A stretch of 36,176 bases of DNA from an uncultured Peptococcaceae bacterium (GCA_910585405.1 CAJUDO010000028.1:1-36176), one strand, 5' to 3'; shown: positions 6,609 to 15,928, counted from the first letter of the stretch. Notes: generated by a model not told the origin, from the letters alone. Made by a program: numbers and translations.

Positions 6609-8987
6609 TTAACACCGTTGTTCAGCATAACGGCGAATTTCCGACACATTCATAAACTTCTGCACATTGCTGTTCTGGTCTACAACTAACGTCGGCGCCT
6701 GTAAAATACCATACTTCCGCACCAAATCAGTATGTTCCTCTGCGGCCAATTTCACATAATCCACATCCTGCGCCTGTAAAAATCCCTCAGCCATTTTACA
6801 GTTGGGACAGGTTGCCGTTGTAAACAGGAAAACCTGCGCTTTTTGAGAATCACACGCTTCCCTTTGCGCCTGCTGCTGTGCCGTTTCTTCCTCCGGTTTC
6901 TGCCGTTTCAATACGGACTTGCCGATATCATACACCTTGCGGTCCTTAAACTCCTCACATTTTCCGTCATTCCAGTTCTGCACTGGCCGGTAATATCCGG
7001 TAATGCGACTGTATACCTCAGTCTTGGCGCCGCAAACAGGACAGCTGTACTGCTCGCCGCTGAGATATCCATGCTGCTGACAGATGGAATAAGTGGGCGA
7101 TAAGGTATAGTAAGGCAGCGTATAATTTTCGGCAATCTTGCGCACCAACGCTGCGGCAGCCTGCCAGTCAGGCAGCTTTTCGCCCAAGAATGCATGAAAT
7201 ACCGTACCTGATGTGTACAAGGTCTGCAGCTCGTCCTGTATATCCAGCGCTGTGAAAATATCCTCGGTGTAGCCCACCGGCAGATGGGAGCTGTTGGTAT
7301 AATAAGGCGTATGATTGCCCTCCGAGGCAGTGATGATATCAGGATACTGGGCCACGTCATGCTTGGCCAGACGATAGGTAGTCGATTCTGCCGGCGTCGC
7401 CTCCAGATTGTACAGATCCCCGTATTGCTCCTGATAATCAGACAGACGTTCCCGCATATGATTCAGTACTTCTTTGGCAAATTGCTGCGCTTCTGGGTGG
7501 GTCAAATCCATACGGAGCCACTTGGCATTCAAAGCGGCCTCGTTCATGCCAATCAAACCGATGGTAGAAAAGTGATTGTCAAAACTGCCCAGATAACGTT
7601 TCGTATAAGGATATAGCCCTTCTTGCAGCAGCTTGGTAATCTCTGTCCGTTTGATTTTCAGAGAACGGGCGGCAATGTCCATCAGCTTATCCAGTCGTAC
7701 ATAAAAATCATGTTCGTCCTCTGCCAGATAGGCAATCCGCGGCAGATTGATGGTGACCACGCCTACCGAGCCGGTGCTCTCCCCGCTGCCAAAGAATCCG
7801 CCTGATTTTTTGCGCAATTCCCGCAAATCCAGACGCAATCGGCAGCACATGCTGCGCACATCGCTGGGCTCCATATCGCTGTTGATATAATTGGAGAAAT
7901 ACGGCGTCCCATACTTTGAGGTCATCTCAAAGAGCAATCTGTTGTTCTCCGTATCGCTCCAATCAAAATCCTTGGTAATAGAATAGGTTGGAATGGGATA
8001 TTGGAACCCGCGGCCGTCGGCGTCTCCTTCTATCATGATTTCAATAAAGGCCTTGTTGATCATATCCATTTCTTTTTTGCAGTCTTTATATTTGAAATCC
8101 ATTTCCTTGCCGCCCACAATGGCATTAAGCTCTGCCAGGTCAGCCGGCACATCCCAGTCCAAGGTGATATTGGTAAACGGCGACTGGGTTCCCCAGCGGC
8201 TAGGCGTATTCACACCGTACACAAAGGTCTCAATGCATTTTTTTACCTGCTCATAGCTCAGATGGTCTACCTTTACAAAGGGCGCCAGATAAGTATCAAA
8301 AGAGGAAAAGGCCTGCGCCCCTGCCCACTCGTTCTGCATAATACCTAAAAAATTGACCATCTGGTTGCACAAGGTAGATAAATGACGAGCCGGCGCAGAA
8401 GTGATTTTTCCTGGAATACCGCCCAGGCCTTCTCGAATCAGCTGTTTCAGCGACCAGCCGGCGCAGTAGCCTGTCAGCATGGACAAATCATGAATATGCA
8501 AAAAAGCGTTGCGATGGGCATTGGCAATCTCCTCATCGTAAATTTCCGACAGCCAGTAATTGGCCGTAATGGCTCCGCTATTGCTTAGAATCAACCCACC
8601 TACCGAATAGGTCACTGTAGAGTTCTCTTTTACTCGCCAGTCAGTCACATTCAAATAACTGTCCACCAAATCCTTATAGTCCAAAATAGTGGACTTCATG
8701 TTGCGAATTTTTTCCCGCTGCTTGCGGTACAAAATATAGGCCTTGGCGACGTCTGCATAGCCTGCCTGAATCAGCACAGCCTCCACACTGTCCTGAATAT
8801 CCTCCACCTGAATCTGGTCATTTTTAATTTTTGGCTCAAAATCCGCTGTCACCTTCAATGCCAGCAAATCAATGATGCTGGGATGATACTGCTTATCCTG
8901 CGCTTCAAAGGCTCTTGTAATCGCCTTGCTGATTTTGGCAATATCAAAGTCCGCCACTGTGCCGTCTCGTTTCATCACTGTATACAT
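6609..8987 (-). CDS. nrdD: Anaerobic (class III) ribonucleotide reductase with fused C-terminal redoxin domain
   Basis: A 792-residue glycyl-radical enzyme reducing ribonucleoside triphosphates to deoxynucleotides without oxygen. Residues 1-95 form an ATP-cone (MKRDGTVADFD). The barrel domain follows. Near residue 640 the zinc site CQQH...CPVCG precedes the glycyl-radical loop RITGYYRPVQNWNDGK. Normal NrdD ends soon after this; here a linker leads to a thioredoxin/glutaredoxin-type domain (about 717-792) with the redox motif TATCPNCK (Cys 727 and 730) and a cis-proline segment APTL. This suggests the enzyme carries its own electron donor, consistent with the known redoxin-dependent NrdD subclass rather than formate users. 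It lies 16 bp downstream of nrdG. Confidence 0.93.
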   Translation of the reverse strand: MYTVMKRDGTVADFDIAKISKAITRAFEAQDKQYHPSIIDLLALKVTADFEPKIKNDQIQVEDIQDSVEAVLIQAGYADVAKAYILYRKQREKIRNMKSTILDYKDLVDSYLNVTDWRVKENSTVTYSVGGLILSNSGAITANYWLSEIYDEEIANAHRNAFLHIHDLSMLTGYCAGWSLKQLIREGLGGIPGKITSAPARHLSTLCNQMVNFLGIMQNEWAGAQAFSSFDTYLAPFVKVDHLSYEQVKKCIETFVYGVNTPSRWGTQSPFTNITLDWDVPADLAELNAIVGGKEMDFKYKDCKKEMDMINKAFIEIMIEGDADGRGFQYPIPTYSITKDFDWSDTENNRLLFEMTSKYGTPYFSNYINSDMEPSDVRSMCCRLRLDLRELRKKSGGFFGSGESTGSVGVVTINLPRIAYLAEDEHDFYVRLDKLMDIAARSLKIKRTEITKLLQEGLYPYTKRYLGSFDNHFSTIGLIGMNEAALNAKWLRMDLTHPEAQQFAKEVLNHMRERLSDYQEQYGDLYNLEATPAESTTYRLAKHDVAQYPDIITASEGNHTPYYTNSSHLPVGYTEDIFTALDIQDELQTLYTSGTVFHAFLGEKLPDWQAAAALVRKIAENYTLPYYTLSPTYSICQQHGYLSGEQYSCPVCGAKTEVYSRITGYYRPVQNWNDGKCEEFKDRKVYDIGKSVLKRQKPEEETAQQQAQREACDSQKAQVFLFTTATCPNCKMAEGFLQAQDVDYVKLAAEEHTDLVRKYGILQAPTLVVDQNSNVQKFMNVSEIRRYAEQRC

Positions 8988-9003
8988 CTGAACACCCCTA
9001 TTT

Positions 9004-9726
9004 CTACATTTTCTCCATTGATATCCTATCTGCCGTAATACCCCGCAGTGCTGTTTGCGGCACCCACGGAAGCACCAGCTGCCGCAGTCTCTCCATCTCT
9101 GCCGCGCTGTAGCTGTGCAAGCCTGGCTTCAGCACACGCTCCGAATCCTCAAAGCCCTGCAGAAAATAACGCTGCGCACCCTGAAGCCATTGCCCAATGG
9201 CCTGCAGCTCCTCTGCGCCATGAAGCTCCCGCACCACCGTGGTGCGAAACTCGTAGGGCACAGTGCCCCGCAGCAAAAACTGCACGCTCTGCTGCACCTT
9301 AGATAAATAAGGCCTGCCCACCCCACTGGCTACACCGTACTGGCTAGGACTGCTCTTAATATCCATGGCCACATAATCCACCAGGTTCTCTGCCACAAGC
9401 TGCTGCAATTGCTCCGGAAAACTGCCGTTGGTATCCAGCTTCACACAATAGCCCATGGCCTTGATTTTCTCTAAAAGCTGCGGCAATTCTTCCTGCAAGA
9501 GTGGCTCGCCGCCGCTGATGCAAACACCATCCAAAAGTCCCCGCCGCTTTTGTAAAAACCCCAGCAACTCTGCCTCACTATATTGACTGGGCTGTCCACA
9601 AGGTAATAGATCTCTGTTTTGGCAAAAGGGACAGCGAAAATTACAGCCGCCAGTAAAGACAGTGCATGCCACTTTTCCTGGATAGTCCAGCAATGTCAAT
9701 TTTTGAAGCCCTTGCAGAGATACCAT
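9004..9726 (-). CDS. nrdG: Anaerobic ribonucleotide reductase activating protein (radical SAM)
   Basis: A 240-residue radical SAM enzyme that generates the glycyl radical on NrdD. The cluster motif CNFRCPFC (CX3CX2C) is near residue 28, followed by the SAM-binding ISGGEPLL. The N-terminus LTLLDYPGKVACTVFTGGC is typical of the longer NrdG-type activases. The ATG at 9726 is preferred over a TTG six codons earlier because AAGGGG lies about 9 nt before it. It is first in the operon, the reverse of the common nrdD-nrdG order, and the 16-bp gap implies joint transcription. Confidence 0.92.
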   Translation of the reverse strand: MVSLQGLQKLTLLDYPGKVACTVFTGGCNFRCPFCQNRDLLPCGQPSQYSEAELLGFLQKRRGLLDGVCISGGEPLLQEELPQLLEKIKAMGYCVKLDTNGSFPEQLQQLVAENLVDYVAMDIKSSPSQYGVASGVGRPYLSKVQQSVQFLLRGTVPYEFRTTVVRELHGAEELQAIGQWLQGAQRYFLQGFEDSERVLKPGLHSYSAAEMERLRQLVLPWVPQTALRGITADRISMEKM

Positions 9727-9759
9727 TCCTTCACGCCCCTTCAAACTATCTGCCTCAAA

Positions 9760-9788
9760 ATTATATCACCTTTCGCACTGACGTTCAA
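9760..9788 (-). promoter_or_regulatory. Promoter of nrdG-nrdD
   Basis: On the minus strand TTGAAC (9788-9783), 17-bp spacer, TATAAT (9765-9760), giving a leader of about 27 nt. I see no NrdR box. The rest of the gene-free stretch 9727-10041 is very AT-rich (9850-9960) and holds only this promoter and the yajC terminator. Confidence 0.8.
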
Positions 9789-9975
9789 ATTGACGTATAT
9801 TCTATCCACTACCACTGAAAAGGCAAACAAACCCCTTTGATAAAGCCATTTTTTGATTTGCAAAAAGATTTTTAATATTATCACCTCTGTTTATTTTATA
9901 CATATTTTTACTATATTTAGTATTGTTTTTCGTTATTTTTCCCAAAATATGGCCAAATATAGTATCTATTCGCGC

Positions 9976-10025
9976 AAAAAAGCTGCCGTGCCCATAGTCT
10001 TCTCTGCTATTGGCACAGCAGCTTT
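9976..10025 (-). terminator. Terminator of tgt-yajC
   Basis: Fourteen-nt arms, AAAGCTGCCGTGCC (9979-9992) and GGCACAGCAGCTTT (10012-10025), pair with one G-T; an inner CCATAG/CTATTGG pairing extends the stem. The minus strand ends in a T-run. Confidence 0.85.
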
Positions 10026-10041
10026 TCTTTGTGTCCTTCTT

Positions 10042-10404
10042 TTAGTTGTCTTTCTTCGTTTCGTCCAGCTCTATGCTATCATCCTCATCCTCGTCGTAGT
10101 AGACATCTTCGTCATCTTCGTCTTCTTCCTCAAAAGGATTGGGCAGATCTTCTTCTCCCGCATCAATAGAAGAAATAGAATTCCGCAGCATTTCAATCAC
10201 GATGCCGTCGGCAATTTCTATAAAAATTTTATCGTCGGTCAGCTGCCGGATCACACCGCAAATTCCACCGATGGTCACAATTTTATCGCCTACCTTCAAC
10301 GAAGTAAGCATCTCGGCACGTTTCTTTGCCTGTTTCTGCTGAGGACGAATCAACAAGAACCACATAAAGGCAACAACCAGCAGCAAAGAAATCATTCCAC
10401 TCAT
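10042..10404 (-). CDS. yajC: Sec translocase accessory subunit YajC
   Basis: A 120-residue membrane-anchored protein associated with SecDF. A single N-terminal membrane helix (ISLLLVVAFMWFLLI) is followed by the family motif RPQQKQAKKR and the VGDKIVTIGGICGVI strand region. The C-terminal 35 residues are almost entirely Asp/Glu, longer and more acidic than usual. The ATG at 10404 has a GGGTGG sequence upstream; a GTG seven codons earlier is less likely. It is downstream of tgt, a common arrangement, while secD-secF are a separate unit about 3.5 kb away. Confidence 0.92.
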   Translation of the reverse strand: MSGMISLLLVVAFMWFLLIRPQQKQAKKRAEMLTSLKVGDKIVTIGGICGVIRQLTDDKIFIEIADGIVIEMLRNSISSIDAGEEDLPNPFEEEDEDDEDVYYDEDEDDSIELDETKKDN

Positions 10405-10477
10405 ATTACCACCCACTTTTTGCACCCCCTCATTTCTCTTCTGTTCCTTAGTTTCGTGCTAAAAACTGTAAACTCCT

Positions 10478-11587
10478 TTATTTTCCGTCCAAATTTTTGT
10501 AAAAGTCCCGGCGGAACTCCAACACCCGGTCTTCCAAAATAGCCTGGCGCAGTTGCCGCATCAAATTGGTCAAAAAATGAATATTGTGGATGGTGGTCAG
10601 GCGGATGCCCAGCACCTCGCCTGCTTTGATCAGATGGCGTATATACGCACGACTGTAGTTTTGGCAGGCATAGCATTGACAGCCTTCCTCCATAGGACGG
10701 AAATCGTGGGCATACTCCGCATTGCGAATGACCAGCTTGCCGGATTTGGTGAACACCGTACCATTGCGCGCAATACGAGTAGGCAGCACGCAGTCAAACA
10801 TATCCACCCCGCGCATTACCCCTTCCACCAAATTGTCCGGCGCGCCCACACCCATAAGGTAGCGCGGCTTGCTTTTGGGCATGAGCGGCGTGGTATATTC
10901 CAGCATCTCATACATCTTCTCCGGCGGCTCGCCCACACTGAGACCGCCAATCCCGTAGCCGGGCAAATCAACAGAAGTGATATCCCGCGCGCTTTTTTCC
11001 CTCAAATCCCGATACATACCACCTTGTATAATCCCAAACAATGCCTGATCCTCACGCTTGTGGGCCGCCTTACAGCGCTGTAGCCAGCGAAAGGTGCGGT
11101 CACTGGAATTTTTCACATATTCGTAGGTTGCCGGATAAGGATTGCACTCATCAAAGGCCATGATGATATCTGCCCCCAGAGCATTTTCAATCTCCATCAC
11201 ACGTTCCGGCGTAAACAGATGCTTGGAGCCGTCTATATGGGAGCGAAACTCTACCCCTTCTTCTTTGATTTTGCGCAGATCGCCCAAGCTGAATACCTGA
11301 AATCCTCCGCTGTCGGTCAAGATAGGACGGTCCCAGCCCATAAATTCATGCAGGCCGCCGGCCTCCTCTATCAACTGATGTCCGGGACGCAGATACAGAT
11401 GATAGGTATTGCTCAAAATAATCTGCGCATTGCACGCCTTCAGCTCCTCCGGCGTCATGGTCTTTACTGTGGCCTGGGTTCCCACCGGCATAAACACCGG
11501 CGTTTCAATATCGCCGTGGGGCGTATGAAAAATACCTGCCCGCGCACCAGTATCTTTACATTCTTTTATCAACTCAAATTCAAACAA
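10478..11587 (-). CDS. tgt: Queuine/preQ1 tRNA-guanine transglycosylase
   Basis: A 369-residue enzyme that swaps guanine-34 of GUN-anticodon tRNAs for the queuosine precursor preQ1. DSGGFQVFSLG carries the first catalytic aspartate, MFDCVLPTRIARNG contains the nucleophile region, and the zinc site is CQCYAC with a later His. GIIQGGMY and GIGGLSVGEP are also conserved. The start is a TTG at 11587, with AGGAGG 8 nt upstream and no better ATG. It forms an operon with yajC. No other queuosine genes are in the window. Confidence 0.96.
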   Translation of the reverse strand: MFEFELIKECKDTGARAGIFHTPHGDIETPVFMPVGTQATVKTMTPEELKACNAQIILSNTYHLYLRPGHQLIEEAGGLHEFMGWDRPILTDSGGFQVFSLGDLRKIKEEGVEFRSHIDGSKHLFTPERVMEIENALGADIIMAFDECNPYPATYEYVKNSSDRTFRWLQRCKAAHKREDQALFGIIQGGMYRDLREKSARDITSVDLPGYGIGGLSVGEPPEKMYEMLEYTTPLMPKSKPRYLMGVGAPDNLVEGVMRGVDMFDCVLPTRIARNGTVFTKSGKLVIRNAEYAHDFRPMEEGCQCYACQNYSRAYIRHLIKAGEVLGIRLTTIHNIHFLTNLMRQLRQAILEDRVLEFRRDFYKNLDGK

Positions 11588-11640
11588 AACAGTGCCTCCT
11601 CATGCTCCATCATAACGAATTTCTCTTTCTGTATCTGAAT

Positions 11641-11669
11641 ATTTTCCTGTAAAATGTACTGCTTGTCAA
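11641..11669 (-). promoter_or_regulatory. Probable promoter of tgt-yajC
   Basis: On the minus strand a consensus -35 TTGACA (11669-11664), 17-bp spacer, and a weaker -10 GAAAAT (11646-11641). The remainder of the gene-free stretch 11588-11977 holds the palindrome at 11812 and the pyr terminator. Confidence 0.6.
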
Positions 11670-11811
11670 GATGCAATGGATATTTTCAGGTGAAAAAACT
11701 CTATTTTCCCAACTTTAAAACTCTCTCTCCTTTTCATCACCAAACAGAAATTTTCCCAAAGCACATGCGTTTCAAGCTCTTCACTGGTATCTCCGTTTCA
11801 GTTTCTCCCCC

Positions 11812-11836
11812 CCTGTGTAACATTTTGTTACATAGG
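11812..11836. repeat. Palindromic element, copy 1 (CCTRTGTAAC-N5-GTTACAYRGG)
   Basis: CCTGTGTAAC (11812-11821), spacer ATTTT, GTTACATAGG (11827-11836); the arms differ at one base. A very similar element in the same orientation is at 33021-33045. It is between the tgt promoter and the pyr terminator and has no obvious gene to regulate nearby. Confidence 0.5.
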
Positions 11837-11921
11837 GTATCCCTGCGTCTTTCCCTCAATGCTTCAAAGCTATCCGCACCGCAAAATCATATCGCAGGTC
11901 CTTCTATAATTTTCCCAACTT

Positions 11922-11957
11922 AAAAAATAACATCTCCTCAACAAACAAGGAGATGTT
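11922..11957 (-). terminator. Terminator of the pyr operon
   Basis: AACATCTCCT (11929-11938) pairs perfectly with AGGAGATGTT (11948-11957). On the minus strand it is followed by an A/T-rich tail with six T. Confidence 0.85.
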
Positions 11958-11977
11958 TTCGCAAATCACACAAGCTT

Positions 11978-12565
11978 TTATTTTTTATCTGGACGGCTTC
12001 CTGGTTTTACCGCAGGAATTCCCTGTTTGCACATGGGGCAGTCAGCAGGGTCATAGGTCTTGAATTCAAATTTAATCAAGGACTGGAAGGGTACTTTCAG
12101 CTTTACGGTATTGCCTGCGGTGCGGTCGATAATGGAGCCGGCAGCGATGACATTGCCGCCCATGGACTGCACCAGTTCCACTACTTCCTGTGCCGAACCA
12201 CCGGTGGTAAATACATCTTCCGTGATCAGGACTTTTTGTCCCGGCTCTACAGTAAAGCCACGGCGCAAGGTCATCACGCCCTCCTGGCGTTCTGCAAACA
12301 TAGCGGGGACATCCAGAGCCCGCGCCACTTCATAGGCCACCAAAATACCGCCGATTGCCGGTCCGATGACCACATCGGGTTTGTTGTCGGCAAATTTTTC
12401 GGCCAGTGCACTGCATACCTTTTCAGCAATGCGAGGATATTTTAACAACTGAGAGCATTGCACATAATGGTCGCTGTGCAGTCCCGACGTCAGACGAAAA
12501 TGCCCTTCTTTCAGTGCGCCTGTTTCTTTTAAAATTTCCAGTGTTTCTTCATAACTTAAACTCAT
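11978..12565 (-). CDS. pyrE: Orotate phosphoribosyltransferase
   Basis: A 195-residue enzyme joining orotate to PRPP to give OMP, the fifth pyrimidine step. The PRPP motif VLITEDVFTTGGSAQEVVE is clear, as is LTSGLHSDHYVQCSQLL near the N-terminus. The C-terminal extension with CPMCKQGIPAVKPG is found in one subgroup of bacterial PyrE. It starts inside the pyrF stop (4-nt ATGA overlap), so translation is coupled. It is the last gene of pyrB-pyrC-pyrF-pyrE and is followed by the operon terminator. Confidence 0.95.
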   Translation of the reverse strand: MSLSYEETLEILKETGALKEGHFRLTSGLHSDHYVQCSQLLKYPRIAEKVCSALAEKFADNKPDVVIGPAIGGILVAYEVARALDVPAMFAERQEGVMTLRRGFTVEPGQKVLITEDVFTTGGSAQEVVELVQSMGGNVIAAGSIIDRTAGNTVKLKVPFQSLIKFEFKTYDPADCPMCKQGIPAVKPGSRPDKK

Positions 12566-13281
12566 TCTGTAACGCCTCCGATTTCTTCTACGATTTTGAA
12601 TGCTGCTTCCTGTGGATCTTTTGCTTTTGTGATTGGCCGTCCTACTACCATATAATCCACACCAATCTTAATGGCATCAGACGGTGTTGTAATACGTTTC
12701 TGGTCGCCTTTGGCCGCCCATACTGGACGGATACCTGGGCAGACAGTTAGAAAATTGCTGCCGCAAACCTGTTTGATTTGCGCCACTTCGTGTGGAGAAC
12801 ATACAACGCCCCGCATATTAGACTCCTGACACAATTTGGCCAGATTCAGTACGGTATCCCCAATGCTGTCTTTATAACCAACACGGGCAATTCCGGCCTC
12901 GTCAAAGCTGGTCAGAATGGTCACGCCCACCATCTGAGGCATTTTGATATTCATCCGTGCGCAGATATCAGACACATTCTCCACACTGGTGCGCATCATT
13001 TCTGCGCCGCCTGAAGCATGAAGGGTAAACATATCCACTCCGAAGGAGGCCGCCCAAGCTGCCGCCTGCGCAACAGTATTGGGAATATCGTGGAATTTGA
13101 GGTCCAAAAATACTTTTTTGTCTTTGTGCTTCAGATAGTCAATAATACTGCCTCTGGTATTCAGGAAAAGCTCCAGACCCACTTTATAATAGCTCACGGT
13201 ATCTCCCAGTTGGCTCACTAACTCACGGGCTTCATTTTCATAGGCATAATCCAATGCAACAATCAATTTCTCGCTGTTCAT
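12562..13281 (-). CDS. pyrF: Orotidine 5'-phosphate decarboxylase
   Basis: A 239-residue TIM-barrel enzyme that decarboxylates OMP to UMP. The catalytic Lys/Asp cluster is seen in VFLDLKFHDIPNTV. The phosphate-binding part includes TVCPGIRP and VDYMVVGRPIT. Length and motifs are those of the standard bacterial group I enzyme. It starts 9 nt after pyrC and overlaps pyrE by 4 nt. Confidence 0.96.
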   Translation of the reverse strand: MNSEKLIVALDYAYENEARELVSQLGDTVSYYKVGLELFLNTRGSIIDYLKHKDKKVFLDLKFHDIPNTVAQAAAWAASFGVDMFTLHASGGAEMMRTSVENVSDICARMNIKMPQMVGVTILTSFDEAGIARVGYKDSIGDTVLNLAKLCQESNMRGVVCSPHEVAQIKQVCGSNFLTVCPGIRPVWAAKGDQKRITTPSDAIKIGVDYMVVGRPITKAKDPQEAAFKIVEEIGGVTE

Positions 13282-13290
13282 GTAGCAATT

Positions 13291-14583
13291 TCACTCCTTT
13301 TCACACAATACTCCGTTTTCTAGTACAATTCGTCCGTCTTTTAGGACCATCACTGGCCAGCCACACAGCTGCTGACCCTCAAAAGGCGTATTTTTCCCTT
13401 TTGAATAAAACTTCCTTTTATCCACCGCTTTTTCTGTTTTGGGGTCCAAAATAGTAATGTCCGCAACTGCGCCCTGCATCAGCGTTCCTCTCTCAATGCC
13501 CAAAATTTCCGCCGGCCGTTTGCTCATCGCCCTGACCATCTCCAGCGGGGTAAGCTGACCTTTCATCACAAAATTGCTCCAAATCAAAGGTACCGCTGTT
13601 TCCAAACCGCTGATGCCATTGGCGGCATAGATATATTCTACTTCTTTTTCCTGCGCAGTATGGGGCGCATGGTCAGTGGAAATACAGTCGATGATGCCCT
13701 GTTTCAAGCCCTGAAATACTGCCTGCCGGTCTGCTTCTGTGCGCAGCGGAGGATTTACCTTGGTATTTGTATCATACCCCCGCACTGCCTCATCCGTCAA
13801 GCACAGATGATGGGGCGTTGTCTCTGCAGTCACCCGCACCCCTTCTTCTTTTGCTTTTTTTATCAACTCCACGCCGCCTGCAGTACTCACGTGGGCAATG
13901 TGAACACGGCAGCCCGTCAATTTGGCCAGCATTAAATCTCTGGCGATGATCAGATCCTCTACTGCATTGGGAATTCCACCCAATCCCAGTTCCGTGCTGA
14001 CAATGCCCTCATTCATCACGCCACTGCCTAGCAAATCTTCATCTTCACAATGAGAGATCAAGAGCCCATTCAATGCTTTACTGTAGTCCATTGCACGGCG
14101 CATCACACCACTGTGCTGTACTGTACGGCCGTCATCACTGAAAGCAACTGCGCCAGCCTGATGCAAGAGCAACATTTCCGTGAGTTCCTCTCCCTTTTGC
14201 CCTTTGGTAATGCAGGCAATGGGATACACATCCGCCAGGCCTGCCTTTCCTGCTTTATATAAGACAGACTCAATTACCGCCTCATTATCGGCAACAGGTG
14301 TGGTGTTGGGCATACAGGCAATAGAGGTAAAGCCACCGTGAACAGCTGCCTGCGTCCCTGTCAGGACGGTTTCTTTATCTTCTCGGCCCGGCTCCCGCAA
14401 ATGTACATGCATATCAATCAATCCCGGCATAACTACCATACCTGTGAGATCCACCACCTGCGCACCTACTGCATCCAGATTTTCTCCCACCGCTTGGATA
14501 CGTCCCTCTGCAATCAAAATATCTGCTACTTTATCCAGCTCTTGTGATGGATCTACAACATGACCATGTTTTAATAAAATCAT
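13291..14583 (-). CDS. pyrC: Dihydroorotase
   Basis: A 430-residue zinc amidohydrolase that cyclises carbamoyl-aspartate to dihydroorotate. The metal motif DMHVHLREPG is near residue 57; later metal or active-site motifs are HIAHVSTAG and STDHAPH. The length places it in the class I group, as in other Bacillota. ATGA overlap with the pyrB stop couples translation of the two enzymes, which carry out consecutive steps. Confidence 0.96.
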   Translation of the reverse strand: MILLKHGHVVDPSQELDKVADILIAEGRIQAVGENLDAVGAQVVDLTGMVVMPGLIDMHVHLREPGREDKETVLTGTQAAVHGGFTSIACMPNTTPVADNEAVIESVLYKAGKAGLADVYPIACITKGQKGEELTEMLLLHQAGAVAFSDDGRTVQHSGVMRRAMDYSKALNGLLISHCEDEDLLGSGVMNEGIVSTELGLGGIPNAVEDLIIARDLMLAKLTGCRVHIAHVSTAGGVELIKKAKEEGVRVTAETTPHHLCLTDEAVRGYDTNTKVNPPLRTEADRQAVFQGLKQGIIDCISTDHAPHTAQEKEVEYIYAANGISGLETAVPLIWSNFVMKGQLTPLEMVRAMSKRPAEILGIERGTLMQGAVADITILDPKTEKAVDKRKFYSKGKNTPFEGQQLCGWPVMVLKDGRIVLENGVLCEKE

Positions 14584-15503
14584 TCCGCAGCACCTCCCAT
14601 GATAGCCAACAACGCCATGCGCACAGCCAACCCGTTGTGCACCTGTTCTTCAATCACCGCCTGCAGACCATCGGCTACCTCCGGCGTAATTTCTACGCCG
14701 CGGTTGATAGGACCGGGATGCATGACCAAACAATCCGGCTTAGCCAATTTCAAGCGCTGCCCATTCAGACCATAAAAAGCAGCATATTCACGAATAGAAG
14801 GAAACATACCGGCTTTCTGCCGTTCCAGCTGAATGCGCAGCATCACAATCACATCGGCGTCCTTCACCGCTTCGTCCATATTGTATGTCACCTTCACGCC
14901 CAGCTGTTCTGCCTTAGAGGGCATCAGAGTAGGCGGCGCACAAAGGGTTACCTCCGCCCCTAAGGCCCGAAAGCCCCAAACGTCGGAGCGGGCTACCCTG
15001 CTGTGCAGAATATCTCCTACAATGGCAATTTTCAAACCCTCCAGGCTCCCTTTGTGCTCCACAATGGTCAACAAATCCAGTAAGCTTTGCGTTGGATGCT
15101 GATGGGCACCGTCCCCGGCATTGATCACTCTGGCTTTCACATGCTTTGCCAGTATTTCATGGGCACCGCTGGCACCGTGGCGCATCACGATGATATCCGG
15201 CATCAGACGATCCAAGGTCAACGCGGTATCCTTGAGCGACTCGCCCTTCATCACGCTGCTGCTGCTGGTATTGATGTTCACCACATCGGCTCCCAAATAT
15301 TTTCCCGCAAATTCAAAAGACGAACGGGTTCTGGTACTGTTCTCATAAAATAGGTTGATCACTGATTTTCCGCGCAAAATAGGATACTTCTTGTCATCCC
15401 TGCGCAGGATTTCCTTCATCTCCTGACCCTTTCGCAAAACCTGCCAGATCTCGTCTGTGGTCAAATCTCCCAGATGAATCAAATCTTTCTTTGCAATTGG
15501 CAT
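14580..15503 (-). CDS. pyrB: Aspartate carbamoyltransferase catalytic subunit
   Basis: A 307-residue enzyme that makes carbamoyl-aspartate. The carbamoyl-phosphate loop is ENSTRTRSSFE, and DGAHQHPTQSLLDL is the second active-site motif. The start is the ATG at 15503, with AAGGAGG ideally placed; an upstream in-frame start at 15530 would include the ribosome binding site in the coding sequence. No pyrI regulatory subunit is present, as is usual with PyrR control. First gene of the operon. Confidence 0.96.
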   Translation of the reverse strand: MPIAKKDLIHLGDLTTDEIWQVLRKGQEMKEILRRDDKKYPILRGKSVINLFYENSTRTRSSFEFAGKYLGADVVNINTSSSSVMKGESLKDTALTLDRLMPDIIVMRHGASGAHEILAKHVKARVINAGDGAHQHPTQSLLDLLTIVEHKGSLEGLKIAIVGDILHSRVARSDVWGFRALGAEVTLCAPPTLMPSKAEQLGVKVTYNMDEAVKDADVIVMLRIQLERQKAGMFPSIREYAAFYGLNGQRLKLAKPDCLVMHPGPINRGVEITPEVADGLQAVIEEQVHNGLAVRMALLAIMGGAAE

Positions 15504-15580
15504 ACCCTTACCTCCTTGAAACTGTTCCACCTGAAAAAAAGATTCAGGCCATCATTTACACTTGGAACCATCAAGACAAT

Positions 15581-15720
15581 AAAAAAGCCGGACAAACCCC
15601 GGCCCGGTAAAATGACAGTATCAGAGCATACGAATCCCCTTCTATTGAATCCGTACCAATGCATGTGCGTTGTTTACCTTGCCCGCCTCACAGGACTGAC
15701 TTAAAGGCTATTGTCTTATT
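15581..15720 (-). promoter_or_regulatory. PyrR-type attenuator leader of the pyr operon
   Basis: The transcribed leader has a candidate PyrR-binding loop (minus strand around 15700-15675: TCCTGTGAGGCGGGCAAGG, close to the known PyrR target). This is followed by an intrinsic terminator: CCGGC (minus, complement of 15587-15591) pairs with 15599-15603 and is followed by six T at 15586-15581. High UMP would let PyrR bind and favour termination. pyrR itself is not in the window. The gene-free stretch 15504-16020 holds this leader, its promoter and the promoter at 15929; 15760-15925 shows nothing clear. Confidence 0.8.
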
Positions 15721-15726
15721 GGCAAT

Positions 15727-15755
15727 ATTATAACAATTTCCACCATGGTTTTCAA
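15727..15755 (-). promoter_or_regulatory. Promoter of the pyr operon
   Basis: On the minus strand TTGAAA (15755-15750), 17-bp spacer, TATAAT (15732-15727), placed just before the attenuator. Confidence 0.85.
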
Positions 15756-15928
15756 GCAAAAAGTGGGCCCTTCCAATAATTTCATGATTTGCCCGTCGAG
15801 AGGCAAAAAAGGATTTTGAGAAGACGACCTGCCGCATCTTCATCGAGAAAATCAAAACAACGCATCCCGCTCCAGACTGAGCGCTCTTTTCCCGTAATCC
15901 ACTTGCAACGTTCAAATGGAAATCACCG

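Noticed and set aside
9744..9850. NrdR or FNR box before nrdG
   Set aside because: There are TTGAT sequences near 9837 and 9853 but no inverted partner at the right spacing, and no NrdR-like palindrome.
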